Positions 7,561 to 17,199 of a stretch of DNA of 64,000 nucleotides are shown one piece after another (position 1 is the first letter of the stretch; the number at the start of each line of letters is the position of its first letter). The position numbers and the translations under genes are program-made. This stretch comes from CAVPDA01 sp963702495 (GTDB lineage Bacteria; Pseudomonadota; Gammaproteobacteria; Burkholderiales; Rhodocyclaceae): assembly GCA_963702495.1 (NCBI GenBank), contig CAVPDA010000018.1:186001-250000 (forward strand). The letters run 5' to 3'. The notes under the pieces were generated by a model. That model saw nothing but the letters and a program-made list of their open reading frames with translations. It was not told the DNA's origin and did not search any database.

Positions 7561-9448
7561 TCTCCCTTCCAATCCAAGGCGACCTGTTTCACGCTGCGCG
7601 CTGACTGCCGCGGCATTCGCCATGCTGTTGGTCGCTGTACCGGCATCCTCCGCGCCCGTCTGCGTTGATCCGGAGAAGGGCATCGGCGGAACGGGTGCGG
7701 CTGGCTATTCGGGAGCGATCGGCGGAACGGGCGCGCCAGCGGGTGCTATCGGTGGAACGGGTGCGGTCGCAGGTGCGGTCGGGGGAACAGGCGCGATGGC
7801 CGGTGCCATCGGCGGGACGGGCGCTCCACAAGGATCGATCGGCGGAACCGGCGCAGTTGCCGGCGCGGTCGGCGGTACGGGTGCGGTCGCCGGCGCCATT
7901 GGCGGCACCGGTGCGCCGCAGGGAGCGATAGGCGGGACCGGGGCCGTCGCCGGGGCCATCGACGGGACCGGGGCGGCACAGGGAGCGATAGGCGGGACCG
8001 GCGCCAAGACCAACGGCGGCATCGGCGGTACCGGACATCACATCGCCGACGGAATGGGCGGGACCGGAATCGTCGGCACCATCACCGGGTTTGCCAGCGT
8101 CTGCGTGAATGGCCTCGAAGTGCATTATGAAGATAGCACCCCGATGACCGTCAATGGTGCACCAGCCAGCGCGAGTCAGCTTGCGGTCGGACAGGTAGTG
8201 GCGATCGAAGCCGTGCCCTCCCAGCGCGGCTTGAGCGCGCAGCGAATCTCGGTCTTGCATGCGGTCGTGGGTCCGATCACGGAAGGCCAGGCATCCCACG
8301 GCATGCTCCGCGTCATGGGCCAGCCGGTCCGACTGAGCGGGGCCACGCGGGTTGCCGGAGCGGGAGGCATGGTTTCGCACGATTCCCTGCAGCCCGGCGC
8401 GGTGGTGCAGGTGAGCGGATATCGGAATGCGCGCGGGGAGATTGTGGCAACCCGCGTGCAGTACGACGATGGTCTTGCCGGGCACAGCTCGATCGGCCAG
8501 GTCGCAAGGCCGTCGAATCGCGGCTTCGATGTGGGCGGCACACAGGTCGAAGGGCGGGCGGCAGCGTTGCGCGACGGGGAGGAAGTCCTGGTTCGGGGTC
8601 GTTGGGAAGATGGCCGGCTGCGGGCGAGCGATGTCCGCGCCGAGCCGACCCTGGCGGCGATCGAGGGCGCGAAACACGTGGTCCTGGAGGGGCTGGTGCA
8701 CGGCGGCGCCCGCGGCGAACTGAGCGTCGGCGGCATCGGCGTGCGCCTGTCGCCGGACACCCGCATGGACAGCGCCGATCGCGACCTGCAGGAGGATCAG
8801 CGCGTCAAGATCACCGGCCGCATCGACAGTGATCGCCGCATCCGCGCGGAGCGGATCGAGATTGAGCGCGATGTGGACTCGGGCAGTTCGCGGTCTGGCA
8901 GCGAGCATCGCGGCGGCAGCGATTCGCGCGTCGATGGCGACGATGACCGAAGCGCAGACGATCGGCGTGGCAGCGATGGCAACGACGCTGCCCGTTCCGC
9001 ATCGGATGATCGCGGTTCCGGAAGCGACTCATCGGACGACCGTAGTTCCGGAAGCGGCTCATCGGACGATCGCAGTTCCGGAAGCAGCGGATCGGCCGAG
9101 CGCAGCTCCGGACGCGACGGAAGCGATCGCAGCGGCTCCGGCGGGAGCGACCGAAACGTCGTCGACCGCGCCGACCGCAGCGATCGACCGGAGAAGGTCG
9201 ATTCAAGCGATAGGCCGGAGAAGGTGGAGCGCGTGGAGAAGCTCGATCGGCCGGAGAAGGTGGAGCGACCGGAGAAGGTGGAACGTATCGAAAAAGTCGA
9301 GCGGCCGGAGAAGGTGGAGCGCATCGAAAACGTCGAGCGACCGGAGAAGGTGGAGCGCATCGAAAACGTCGAGCGACCGGAGAAGGTGGAGCGCATCGAA
9401 AAAATCGAACGGCCGGAAAGCTCCGGCTCCGCCAGCAGCAAGAATTGA
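7547..9448 (+). CDS. exported DUF5666-type protein with GGTG repeats and ERPEKV tail
   Basis: This 633-residue protein has four parts. First is a signal peptide ending near PASSA, followed by PVCVDPEKG. Second are about thirteen near-perfect decapeptides of the type IGGTGAVAGA (residues about 46-175). Third is a region of beta-type repeats resembling DUF5666 (for example VCVNGLEVHYED, RISVLHAVVGPI, VQVSGYRNARGEIVATRVQY, VKITGRIDSDRRIRAERIEI). Fourth is a Ser/Asp/Gly-rich linker ending in about 75 residues of ERPEKV-type hexapeptides. The ATG at 7547, inside the end of the DUF6502 gene, is preferred over upstream starts. The envelope location is inferred from the signal peptide; the function is unknown. 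Confidence 0.8.
   Translation: MAMSNLPSNPRRPVSRCALTAAAFAMLLVAVPASSAPVCVDPEKGIGGTGAAGYSGAIGGTGAPAGAIGGTGAVAGAVGGTGAMAGAIGGTGAPQGSIGGTGAVAGAVGGTGAVAGAIGGTGAPQGAIGGTGAVAGAIDGTGAAQGAIGGTGAKTNGGIGGTGHHIADGMGGTGIVGTITGFASVCVNGLEVHYEDSTPMTVNGAPASASQLAVGQVVAIEAVPSQRGLSAQRISVLHAVVGPITEGQASHGMLRVMGQPVRLSGATRVAGAGGMVSHDSLQPGAVVQVSGYRNARGEIVATRVQYDDGLAGHSSIGQVARPSNRGFDVGGTQVEGRAAALRDGEEVLVRGRWEDGRLRASDVRAEPTLAAIEGAKHVVLEGLVHGGARGELSVGGIGVRLSPDTRMDSADRDLQEDQRVKITGRIDSDRRIRAERIEIERDVDSGSSRSGSEHRGGSDSRVDGDDDRSADDRRGSDGNDAARSASDDRGSGSDSSDDRSSGSGSSDDRSSGSSGSAERSSGRDGSDRSGSGGSDRNVVDRADRSDRPEKVDSSDRPEKVERVEKLDRPEKVERPEKVERIEKVERPEKVERIENVERPEKVERIENVERPEKVERIEKIERPESSGSASSKN
7682..8068 (+). repeat. 30-bp tandem coding repeats (GGTG decapeptides)
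   Basis: About thirteen tandem units of roughly 30 bp encode the pattern [IVM]GGTGAxxG[AS]. Several neighbours are nearly identical at the DNA level, so copy number could change by slippage or recombination. One unit reads IDGTG. The last units diverge (KTNGG, HHIADG). Confidence 0.9.
9185..9417 (+). repeat. 18-bp coding repeats for ERPEKV/ERIENV hexapeptides
   Basis: About twelve hexapeptide units alternate between ERPEKV and ERIEKV/ERIENV, with several exact 36-bp period repeats. The array resembles, in inverted orientation, the one at 5580-5746. Confidence 0.9.
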
Positions 9449-9554
9449 GCGGCCCGAATTAATTGTTGCACCCGCGCGACAGTGCTCCGCACGGCCTCAA
9501 CGATCGTACTAATATTGCCGTTGTTGGAAGATCAATGGTTCTCCGGAGAGCATC

Positions 9555-10370
9555 ATGAAACGACTCCTCATGTCGATTGCCGTTGTATCGGCAATCGCAA
9601 TGGTTGGAGAGTCCGCAGTGGCGCAGGCACCCGTCCAGGGCGCAGCCGCGGGGACAGGATTGACGGTCACGACCGGTGTCAACTACACGGAAGGCGAGTA
9701 CAACACCGGTTCGAGCGACAACTGGACCTGGGTCGTTCCGGTCATCGTCAAGTACGAAACGGGCCCGGTGACCTTGAAGCTGAACGTGCCCTACGTGAGG
9801 ACCAAAGGCGTCAACCGCGAGGTGGGCATCGCCCAGGTCGCTGCCTCCGAAACCCAGTCCGGACTCGGCGATACTGTGGGCAGCGTTTTCTATTCCCTGC
9901 TCGATCCGAGCAGGGCCGTCGTCGGTCTCGATCTGGGCCTCAAGGTGAAGTTCGTCACCGCGGACAAGGACGACGATCTGATCACCACCGGCAACATGGA
10001 CTATTCGCTGCAGGCCGATGCCTACAAGGCCTTCGGCGCACTGACTGCATTCGGCACGCTGGGCTGGGTGGCGAAGGGCGATATCGATTTTCGCGACCGC
10101 GCCACCAACCAGTGGGAAACGGCCAATCCCAAGGATCCCTGGTACGTATCCATCGGCGCTTCCTACAAGCTGACCCAGGAGACATCCATGGGTCTGGCCT
10201 ATGACTGGCGGGAGAAGCTCTTCGATGGCCAGGACAACATCAGCGAGGCAACCCTGTTCGTCACCCACAAGCTGACGGGACGCTGGAAGCTGCAGGGCTA
10301 CGGCGTGGCCGGGTTCTCCAAGGCCAGCCCGGACTGGGGTCTCGGCGCGACGGTGGGATACGGCTTCTAA
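9555..10370 (+). CDS. outer-membrane beta-barrel protein, transporter-like
   Basis: This is a 271-residue exported protein with a clear signal peptide ending AVAQA. The mature part consists of alternating amphipathic strands (WTWVVPVIVKYETGPVTLKLNVPY, split by turns; GLGDTVGSVFYSLL; WKLQGYGVAGFSKAS) and ends with the aromatic residue Phe in TVGYGF, the usual signal for outer-membrane assembly. This resembles the MetA/phenol-degradation-type outer-membrane family. The start has GGAGA five bases upstream. It follows the DUF5666 gene after 106 bp and is closed by a strong terminator. The substrate is unknown. Confidence 0.8.
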   Translation: MKRLLMSIAVVSAIAMVGESAVAQAPVQGAAAGTGLTVTTGVNYTEGEYNTGSSDNWTWVVPVIVKYETGPVTLKLNVPYVRTKGVNREVGIAQVAASETQSGLGDTVGSVFYSLLDPSRAVVGLDLGLKVKFVTADKDDDLITTGNMDYSLQADAYKAFGALTAFGTLGWVAKGDIDFRDRATNQWETANPKDPWYVSIGASYKLTQETSMGLAYDWREKLFDGQDNISEATLFVTHKLTGRWKLQGYGVAGFSKASPDWGLGATVGYGF

Positions 10371-10387
10371 CCGACGCCCGGCGCTAC

Positions 10388-10427
10388 AAAAGCGCGGCGG
10401 GCTGCGACAGCGGCCGCCGCGCTTTTT
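10388..10427 (+). terminator. Rho-independent terminator
   Basis: A perfect 13-bp stem (10388-10400 with 10414-10426) is followed by a run of five T residues beginning within the stem end at 10423. It lies 17 bp after the outer-membrane protein stop codon. Confidence 0.9.
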
Positions 10428-10481
10428 GCTACACTAGCGCCACCCCTGCGGGCCCGCCCTGCGCCGCCGCCCTGACTGTTC

Positions 10482-11996
10482 ATGCTGATCTGGTTCGTCG
10501 TTCTCTATCTGATGGTTTCCGTGGGGATCGGACTCTACGCCGCCACCCGCGTCCACAACACCAAGGATTTCGCCGTCGCCGGCCGCAGTCTGCCGCTGCC
10601 GGTGGTCACGGCAACGGTCTTCGCCACCTGGTTCGGTGCCGAGGCGGTATTCGGCGTTTCCTCCCAGTTCGTGCGCGAAGGGCTGCACGGAGTGGTGGCC
10701 GATCCTTTCGGCTCGTCGATGTGCCTGATCATCGCCGGCTTCTTCTTCGCCACCCAGCTCTACAAGCTGAATATCCTGACCATCGGCGACTTCTACCGCA
10801 TGCGCTACAACCGCACGGTGGAAGTGATCACGTCGTTGTGCATCGTAATCTCCTACCTGGGCTGGGTTTCGGCCCAGATCAAGGCGCTGGGACTCATCTT
10901 CAACGTCGTCACCGACGGTGCGGTGAGCCAGGGCCTGGGCATGCTGCTCGGCGCCGCGATCGTGCTCACGTATACCACCTTCGGCGGCATGTTCTCGATC
11001 GCCATCCTCGATTTCGTGCAGATGCTGGTGAGCATGGGCGGGCTGCTCTACATCGGCTACGCGGTCAGCGGAATGACGGGGGGAGTGGAGACGGTGATCG
11101 ATCACGCGGCCGCTGCGGGGAAGTTCGATTTTTTCCCGGCGGCGGATCCCTGGGCATGGATCACGTTCCTCGGCGCCTGGCTCACCATGATGCTCGGCTC
11201 GATTCCGCAGCAGGACGTATTCCAGCGCATCACCTCGGCCAAGAGCGCCCGCGTTGCGATCACCGGCTCGGTGCTCGGCGCCGCGATCTACTTCTGCTTC
11301 ACCTTCGTGCCGATGTTCATCGCCTATGCCGCCACCCTGGTGGATCCGAAGTTCTTCGGCGAATTGCTGGAGAAGGACTCGCAGCTGATCCTCCCAACCC
11401 TGGTCATCCAGCACATGCCGCTGTTCGCCCAGGTGCTGTTCTTCGGCGCGGTGCTGTCGGCCATCATGAGCTGTTCCTCGGCCACCCTGCTCGCACCTTC
11501 GGTCACTTTCGCCGAAAACATCGTGCGGGGATTCGTGCCGAATATCGGCGACCGCCGCTTTCTGTGGGTCATGCGCGGCACCCTGGTCGGCTTCACATGC
11601 ATCGTGCTCGCGTATGCGCTCAATTCCGAGCTCTCGATCTTCCACATGGTCGAGAGTGCCTACAAGATCACGCTGGCCGGCGCCTTCATACCGCTCCTGT
11701 TCGGCGCGTTCTGGAAGCGCGCGACGACCCAGGGCGCGCTCTGCGCCACTTTCGGCGGTTTGATTTCCTGGATCCTGATCGAGGTGCTGGTGGGCGGGGA
11801 GAGTCTGGTGCCGCCCCAGCTCATCGGCTTGGGGGTAAGCGCCGTCGGCATGGTCGCCGGTTCACTGCTGCCCCAGCGGATCGGTTTGCCGCGGCATGTC
11901 GAGCCGGCCCACGCCCATCTTCATCACCATGCGGCAGCGCAGACCCACCACGTGAGCGAAGGCCACCACCGCCCCGCGGCACGGCGCGAGTCGTGA
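10482..11996 (+). CDS. sodium:solute symporter (SSS family)
   Basis: This is a 504-residue integral membrane protein with about 13 hydrophobic segments. It has the SSS-family core (FAVAGRSLPLPVVTATVFATW near the N-terminus; GALGLIF-like and TTFGGMFSIAILDFVQ in the middle; SAIMSCSSATLLAPSVTFAENI). Such carriers use the sodium gradient to import small organic solutes. The specificity cannot be read from the sequence. The last 35 or so residues are cytoplasmic and unusually histidine-rich, with about ten His including an HHH and two HH pairs. The gene stands between a terminator and the potABCD genes, 53 bp upstream of potA on the same strand. Confidence 0.9.
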   Translation: MLIWFVVLYLMVSVGIGLYAATRVHNTKDFAVAGRSLPLPVVTATVFATWFGAEAVFGVSSQFVREGLHGVVADPFGSSMCLIIAGFFFATQLYKLNILTIGDFYRMRYNRTVEVITSLCIVISYLGWVSAQIKALGLIFNVVTDGAVSQGLGMLLGAAIVLTYTTFGGMFSIAILDFVQMLVSMGGLLYIGYAVSGMTGGVETVIDHAAAAGKFDFFPAADPWAWITFLGAWLTMMLGSIPQQDVFQRITSAKSARVAITGSVLGAAIYFCFTFVPMFIAYAATLVDPKFFGELLEKDSQLILPTLVIQHMPLFAQVLFFGAVLSAIMSCSSATLLAPSVTFAENIVRGFVPNIGDRRFLWVMRGTLVGFTCIVLAYALNSELSIFHMVESAYKITLAGAFIPLLFGAFWKRATTQGALCATFGGLISWILIEVLVGGESLVPPQLIGLGVSAVGMVAGSLLPQRIGLPRHVEPAHAHLHHHAAAQTHHVSEGHHRPAARRES

Positions 11997-12049
11997 AACG
12001 ATCCCCGCCGTCCACGGGCACGAGCGAATAGATCCCACTGCCGCCTGCC

Positions 12050-13106
<1,057 letters not shown>

Positions 13107-13132
<26 letters not shown>

Positions 13133-13982
13133 TACGCGGGACAACGCGCCGGGTTCCGGGCTGGCGCCGCGGCTTTCGCGCTGGGCAGTGAGCGGACCGC
13201 CGCTGCTATTCCTGGTAGCGTTCTTCGTCCTGCCCAGCCTGATCATGGTGGTCGCATCGCTGCGCTATCCGGGGGAATTCGGCGGCCTCGCGCCCCTGAT
13301 CGCTCAAACGCCGGGCGAGGAGGCAGGACTCACCGTCGAGAACTACCAGTTCTTTTTCGGCGACTGGATCTACGCCGCCATCTTCGCCAAGTCCTTCGGC
13401 GTGGCCGCCCTCACCACGCTGATCTGCCTCGTCATGGCCTACCCGGTGGCGGTGCTGATCGCACGCAGCCCCAAGCGCCACCGCAATCTGATGACGCTGC
13501 TGGTGATCCTGCCCTTCGCCAGCAATTTCCTGGTGCGGGTGTATGCGTGGATGATCATCCTCGGTCCGCTGGACCTCCTGTTCTCGCGCACCGCCGTCAT
13601 CATCGGCATGGTGTATGTGCACCTGCCGTTCATGATCCTGCCGCTCTACACCAACCTGGAAAAGCACGACCCCGTGCTGCTCGATGCCGCACAGGATCTC
13701 GGCGCCAATGCCTGGCAACGCTTCTGGCGCGTCACCTTTCCCCTTTCGCTGCCGGGCATCTTCTCCGGTTCGGCCCTGGTATTCATTCCCGTGCTGGGCA
13801 TGTTCGCCATTCCCGAGATCCTCGGCGGCAAGGACGACTGGCTGGTGGGCAACATGATCAAGGAGTCGTTCCTCGGCACCCGCGACTGGCCCTTCGGCTC
13901 GATGCTCTCGATCATGCTCACGGTCGCCGTCCTGGCGGTGGCCGGGATGGCCGCCTGGCTCGGCGGAAGGCGTACCACATGA
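13107..13982 (+). CDS. potB: polyamine-type ABC transporter permease 1
   Basis: This is a 291-residue inner-membrane permease of the PotB/PotH type with six membrane segments. The cytoplasmic EAA-like loop reads AAQDLGANAWQRFWRVTFPLSLPG. The ATG at 13107 lies inside potA; an in-frame GTG at 13125 would also fit. The large periplasmic loop after the first helix (GEFGGLAPLIAQTPGEEAG...) is usual for this subfamily. It pairs with the next permease. Confidence 0.92.
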
Positions 13983-14057
13983 CGAGCAGATCCTCGCCCC
14001 CCACTCCTTTCCTCGCTTCGGAAGAGAGCGGGCAGCGGCCTGCGGCCGCAGTGCGAT

Positions 14058-14837
14058 ATGCGTAGGAGCTGGTGGCTGTGGGCCGCCGCGATCGCGGTCT
14101 ATGCCTTTCTCTACATTCCGCTGGCCGTCGTCGTGCTGTTCTCCTTCAACGACTCCCGGCTCAACGCCGAGTGGGTCGGCTTCACCCTGGATTGGTACGG
14201 CAAGCTGTTCCGCAACGAGGAGATGCTGCTCGCCGCGCGCAATTCGCTCTTCATCGCCCTCGTCGCCAGCCTGGTCGCGACGCTGCTCGGCACCATGGCC
14301 GGCATCGCCATCCACCGCTACAAGGCGCGCTTCCTGCTGCCGATGGTGCTGACGCCGGTGGCCATGCCGGAGATCCTGCTCGGCGTCTCCCTGCTCATCT
14401 TCTTCATTTCGGTGTTCGGCCAGGAGTCCCTCGGTCTGGCGACCGTGATCCTGGCCCACATCACCTTCAGCATCGGCTTCGTCGCCATCGTCGTGCGTGC
14501 CCGGCTGTCGGGCATGGACGAGAGCATCTTCGAGGCGGCACGGGATCTCGGCGCCACGCCCTGGCAGGGCTTCCGCCTCATCACCCTGCCGCTGATCCTC
14601 CCGGCGGTGATCGCCGGCTTTCTCATGTCCTTCACCCTTTCTCTCGACGACTTCGTCATCACCTTCTTCACCGCGGGCGTCGGCGTCAAGACGCTGCCGC
14701 TGGAGATCTACTCCATGATCAAGATCGCCGTGACGCCGGAGGTGAATGCGGTGTCCACCCTGCTCATGACCCTGACGCTGGCGATGATCGCGGCGGCCTC
14801 GCGCATCGCACCGGACGTGATCAAGACTCAGGCATGA
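14058..14837 (+). CDS. potC: polyamine-type ABC transporter permease 2
   Basis: This is a 259-residue permease of the PotC/PotI type with the EAA loop EAARDLGATPWQGFRLITLPLI. The residues LSLDDFVITFFTAG are characteristic of polyamine permeases. It begins 75 bp after the first permease and ends with an ATGA overlap with the binding-protein gene. Confidence 0.93.
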   Translation: MRRSWWLWAAAIAVYAFLYIPLAVVVLFSFNDSRLNAEWVGFTLDWYGKLFRNEEMLLAARNSLFIALVASLVATLLGTMAGIAIHRYKARFLLPMVLTPVAMPEILLGVSLLIFFISVFGQESLGLATVILAHITFSIGFVAIVVRARLSGMDESIFEAARDLGATPWQGFRLITLPLILPAVIAGFLMSFTLSLDDFVITFFTAGVGVKTLPLEIYSMIKIAVTPEVNAVSTLLMTLTLAMIAAASRIAPDVIKTQA

Positions 14838-15928
14838 GCGCGAGCCGCGTGACGCTCCGGGTACATTCCTTCCTTTTCGCCCTCGGCGTACTGATTGGTG
14901 CCTGCGTTCCTGCGAGGGCCGCCGCGCCGATCGTCTATCTCTACAACTGGAACAACTACATCTCCGAGGAGACGGTCCAGCGCTTCGAGGCCGAGTGCCA
15001 ATGCCAGCTCAAGCAGGACTACTACTCCAGCAACGAGGAAATGCTGGCGAAACTGGCCGCGGGCGCCAGCGGTTACGATCTGCTGGTGCCGACCGGGAAC
15101 GCGGTGGAGACGCTCATCCGCCAGAACGCGCTGCGGCCGCTCGACAAGTCGCTGCTGCCCAATATCAGGAACATCAAGCCGGAATTCCTCGACACCCACT
15201 TCGATCCGGGCAACCGCTACTCGGTGCCCTATGCCTACTCGATCACCCTGCTCGGCTACAACGAGCAGAAGATGAAGGAACTGGGGCTGCCCGCCGACAC
15301 CTGGGCGGTGATCTTCGAACCGCGTTATCTGGAGCGGATCAAGGGCAAGGTGACCGTGCTGGACGACCAGCGCGAGCTGATCGGCGCAGCGCTCAAGTAC
15401 CTCGGCCATTCGGTCAACGAGGCCGACCCGGAGCGGTTGCGCCAGGCACGCGACCTGATCGTGCGCGCCAAACCCTACTGGGCGGCGTTCAATGCCTCGT
15501 CCTACATCAAGGAGCTGACCATCGGCAACATCTGGCTCGCTCACGGCTACTCGAACGATATGTTCCAGGCACAGCAGGACGCAAGGAACGCCAAGCGGCC
15601 CTTCGCCATCGGCTACGCAACGCCGAAAGAGGGCGCCATCCTGGCGATCGACTCGATGGTGCTGCACAAAAGCGGCCGGCGCCCGGATCTCGCCCACCGT
15701 TTCATGAATTTCATGCTGGACGGACGCAATTCCGCCGATCTCACCAATCTCATCGGCTCCGGCAACCCCAATGCCGACGCCATGCAGTACATCCGCGACG
15801 AGATCAAGGCCAACCCGGCCGTGTTCCCCGATGAGCAGAAACGCAAACGCCTGGAAATGGTGCGGGACCACGACCGCAGGACGCGGCGCCTGCTGAACCG
15901 CATGTGGACGGAGATCAAGGTCAGGTAG
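14834..15928 (+). CDS. potD: polyamine-type periplasmic substrate-binding protein
   Basis: This is a 364-residue exported binding protein of the PotD/PotF family. The signal peptide (MSASRVTLRVHSFLFALGVL and on to ARAAA) is followed by the family opening IVYLYNWNNYISEETVQRFE. The mature protein keeps family residues such as YDLLVPTGNAVETLI, VPYAYSITLLGYN and WLAHGYSNDMFQA. The start ATG overlaps the potC stop (ATGA). The C-terminus (MVRDHDRRTRRLLNRMWTEI) is typical. It should deliver the ligand to PotBC with PotA as motor. Confidence 0.93.
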   Translation: MSASRVTLRVHSFLFALGVLIGACVPARAAAPIVYLYNWNNYISEETVQRFEAECQCQLKQDYYSSNEEMLAKLAAGASGYDLLVPTGNAVETLIRQNALRPLDKSLLPNIRNIKPEFLDTHFDPGNRYSVPYAYSITLLGYNEQKMKELGLPADTWAVIFEPRYLERIKGKVTVLDDQRELIGAALKYLGHSVNEADPERLRQARDLIVRAKPYWAAFNASSYIKELTIGNIWLAHGYSNDMFQAQQDARNAKRPFAIGYATPKEGAILAIDSMVLHKSGRRPDLAHRFMNFMLDGRNSADLTNLIGSGNPNADAMQYIRDEIKANPAVFPDEQKRKRLEMVRDHDRRTRRLLNRMWTEIKVR

Positions 15929-16027
15929 CGACGGGCCGCACTGCCACCCCTTCGCCCGACCGTCTGTACGCCTCCCGGCGGAAGACCTGAAGCATCGAGA
16001 TTTCAAGTTTCTGCGCTCTTCCCGGCG

Positions 16028-16069
16028 TTGATCTGGGTCAAGTTCAGGCACCATCGTGCCCCCTATAGT
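16028..16069 (+). promoter_or_regulatory. FNR/ANR-type class II promoter of ubiUVT
   Basis: TTGAT-CTGG-GTCAA at 16028-16041 matches the FNR site TTGATNNNNATCAA with one mismatch. A -10 element, TATAGT, lies at 16064-16069. Placing the start of transcription at 16076 puts the FNR site centre exactly at -41.5, the classical activating position. This fits anaerobic induction of oxygen-independent ubiquinone synthesis. It also argues that translation of ubiU starts downstream of 16076. Confidence 0.75.
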
Positions 16070-16094
16070 CGCCGCTTTTCGCGTGGGGTCTGCG

Positions 16095-17108
16095 GTGACT
16101 GCGGCTGGAAGTTTCGAACTCGTCTGCCCCGCCGGTAGTCTGCCGGCGCTGAAAGCGGCCGTCGACAACGGCGCCGACTGCATCTACGCCGGTTTCCGCG
16201 ACGCCACCAACGCGCGCAATTTCACCGGACTCAACTTCGACGACGCTTCTCTGCGCGACGGCATCCGCTACGCCCACGACCGCCGGCGCAAAGTCCTGCT
16301 GGCGCTGAACACCTACCCCAGCGGCGACAACTGGGAGCGCTGGACTCGCGCCGTGGACCGCGCCGCCGATTTCGGCGCCGATGCGATCATCCTCGCCGAC
16401 ACCGGATTGATGGCGTACGCCCGCGGCGCCCATCCCGGGTTGCGGCTGCACCTGTCGGTCCAGGCGTCGGCGACGAACTACGAGGCGATCGAGTTCTACC
16501 GCGAGCAGTTCGGCATCCAGCGCGCGGTGCTTCCGCGGGTCCTATCGCTGGCCCAGGTGGAACAGGTGGTGCGCAATACGCCGGTGGAGATCGAAGTGTT
16601 CGGCTTCGGCGGTCTGTGCGTCATGGTGGAAGGACGCTGCGCCCTGTCGGCCTACGCCACCGGCACCTCGCCCAACTGCAACGGCGCCTGTTCGCCGGGA
16701 AGCGCGGTGCGCTGGCAGCAGACGCCCCAGGGTCTGGAGACGCGGGTGAACGGCATCCTGGTGGACCGCTATGCCGCAGGCGAGCGCACCGGCTATCCGA
16801 CACTGTGCAAAGGCCGCTTCGAGGTGGCGGGCGAAACCTATTACGCCATCGAGGAGCCCACCAGCCTGAACACCCTGGAACTGCTGCCGCAGCTCATGGC
16901 GATGGGCGTGCGCGCCATCAAGATCGAGGGTCGCCAGCGCAGCCCGGCCTACGTCGCCCAAGTGACGCGCGTCTGGCGCGAAGCGATCGACTGCTGCCGC
17001 CGCGATGGGGCCGGTTTCCGCGTCGCCCCGGCCTGGATGGCGGACCTGGACAAGGTGTCCGAGGGGCAGAGCCACACCCTCGGCGCCTACCACCGGCCGT
17101 GGAAGTAG
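16095..17108 (+). CDS. ubiU: UbiU, U32-family protein for O2-independent ubiquinone hydroxylation
   Basis: UbiU works with UbiV and UbiT to hydroxylate ubiquinone precursors without oxygen. The sequence opens with ELVCPAGSLPALKAAVDNGADCIY, as in YhbU. The four expected iron-sulphur cysteines are present with correct spacing: LCVM, seven residues on GRC, seventeen further GAC, and later TLCKGR. The GTG at 16095 is chosen because the predicted transcript starts at 16076, GGGG lies six bases upstream, and 337 residues fits the family (about 331). Upstream GTGs at 16056 and 16083 are less likely. A chain of mini-ORFs follows its stop codon and leads to ubiV. Confidence 0.93.
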   Translation: MTAAGSFELVCPAGSLPALKAAVDNGADCIYAGFRDATNARNFTGLNFDDASLRDGIRYAHDRRRKVLLALNTYPSGDNWERWTRAVDRAADFGADAIILADTGLMAYARGAHPGLRLHLSVQASATNYEAIEFYREQFGIQRAVLPRVLSLAQVEQVVRNTPVEIEVFGFGGLCVMVEGRCALSAYATGTSPNCNGACSPGSAVRWQQTPQGLETRVNGILVDRYAAGERTGYPTLCKGRFEVAGETYYAIEEPTSLNTLELLPQLMAMGVRAIKIEGRQRSPAYVAQVTRVWREAIDCCRRDGAGFRVAPAWMADLDKVSEGQSHTLGAYHRPWK

Positions 17109-17199
17109 CGTGAAGCTCACATCGCTTGTATCGCTCGCATGAAGCTCGGACTGTCTGGAACGTTCGCATGAAGCTCGGAATGCTTGGAACGCTCGCATG
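17108..17199 (+). repeat. 29-bp tandem repeats ending in the ubiV start codon
   Basis: Units start at 17108, 17137, 17166 and 17195. The first three are full 29-bp copies with consensus GCATGAAGCTCGGA-N(15); the fourth is the beginning of ubiV itself. Each unit carries a start codon (GTG in the first, ATG in the others). Units two and three, and hence the next starts, have GGAA seven bases before the following ATG. The repeat looks like a duplicated translation-initiation region of ubiV. Confidence 0.9.

Noticed and set aside
7705..8022. Minus-strand proline-rich repeat ORF (PPIAP type)
   Set aside because: It is the complementary reading of the GGTG coding repeats; there is no start context and the plus-strand frame has a signal peptide and downstream domains.
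5580..9417. Possible CRISPR or intergenic repeat array
   Set aside because: The repeats are in coding frames with an 18-bp or 30-bp period, have no unique spacers and differ mostly at silent positions.
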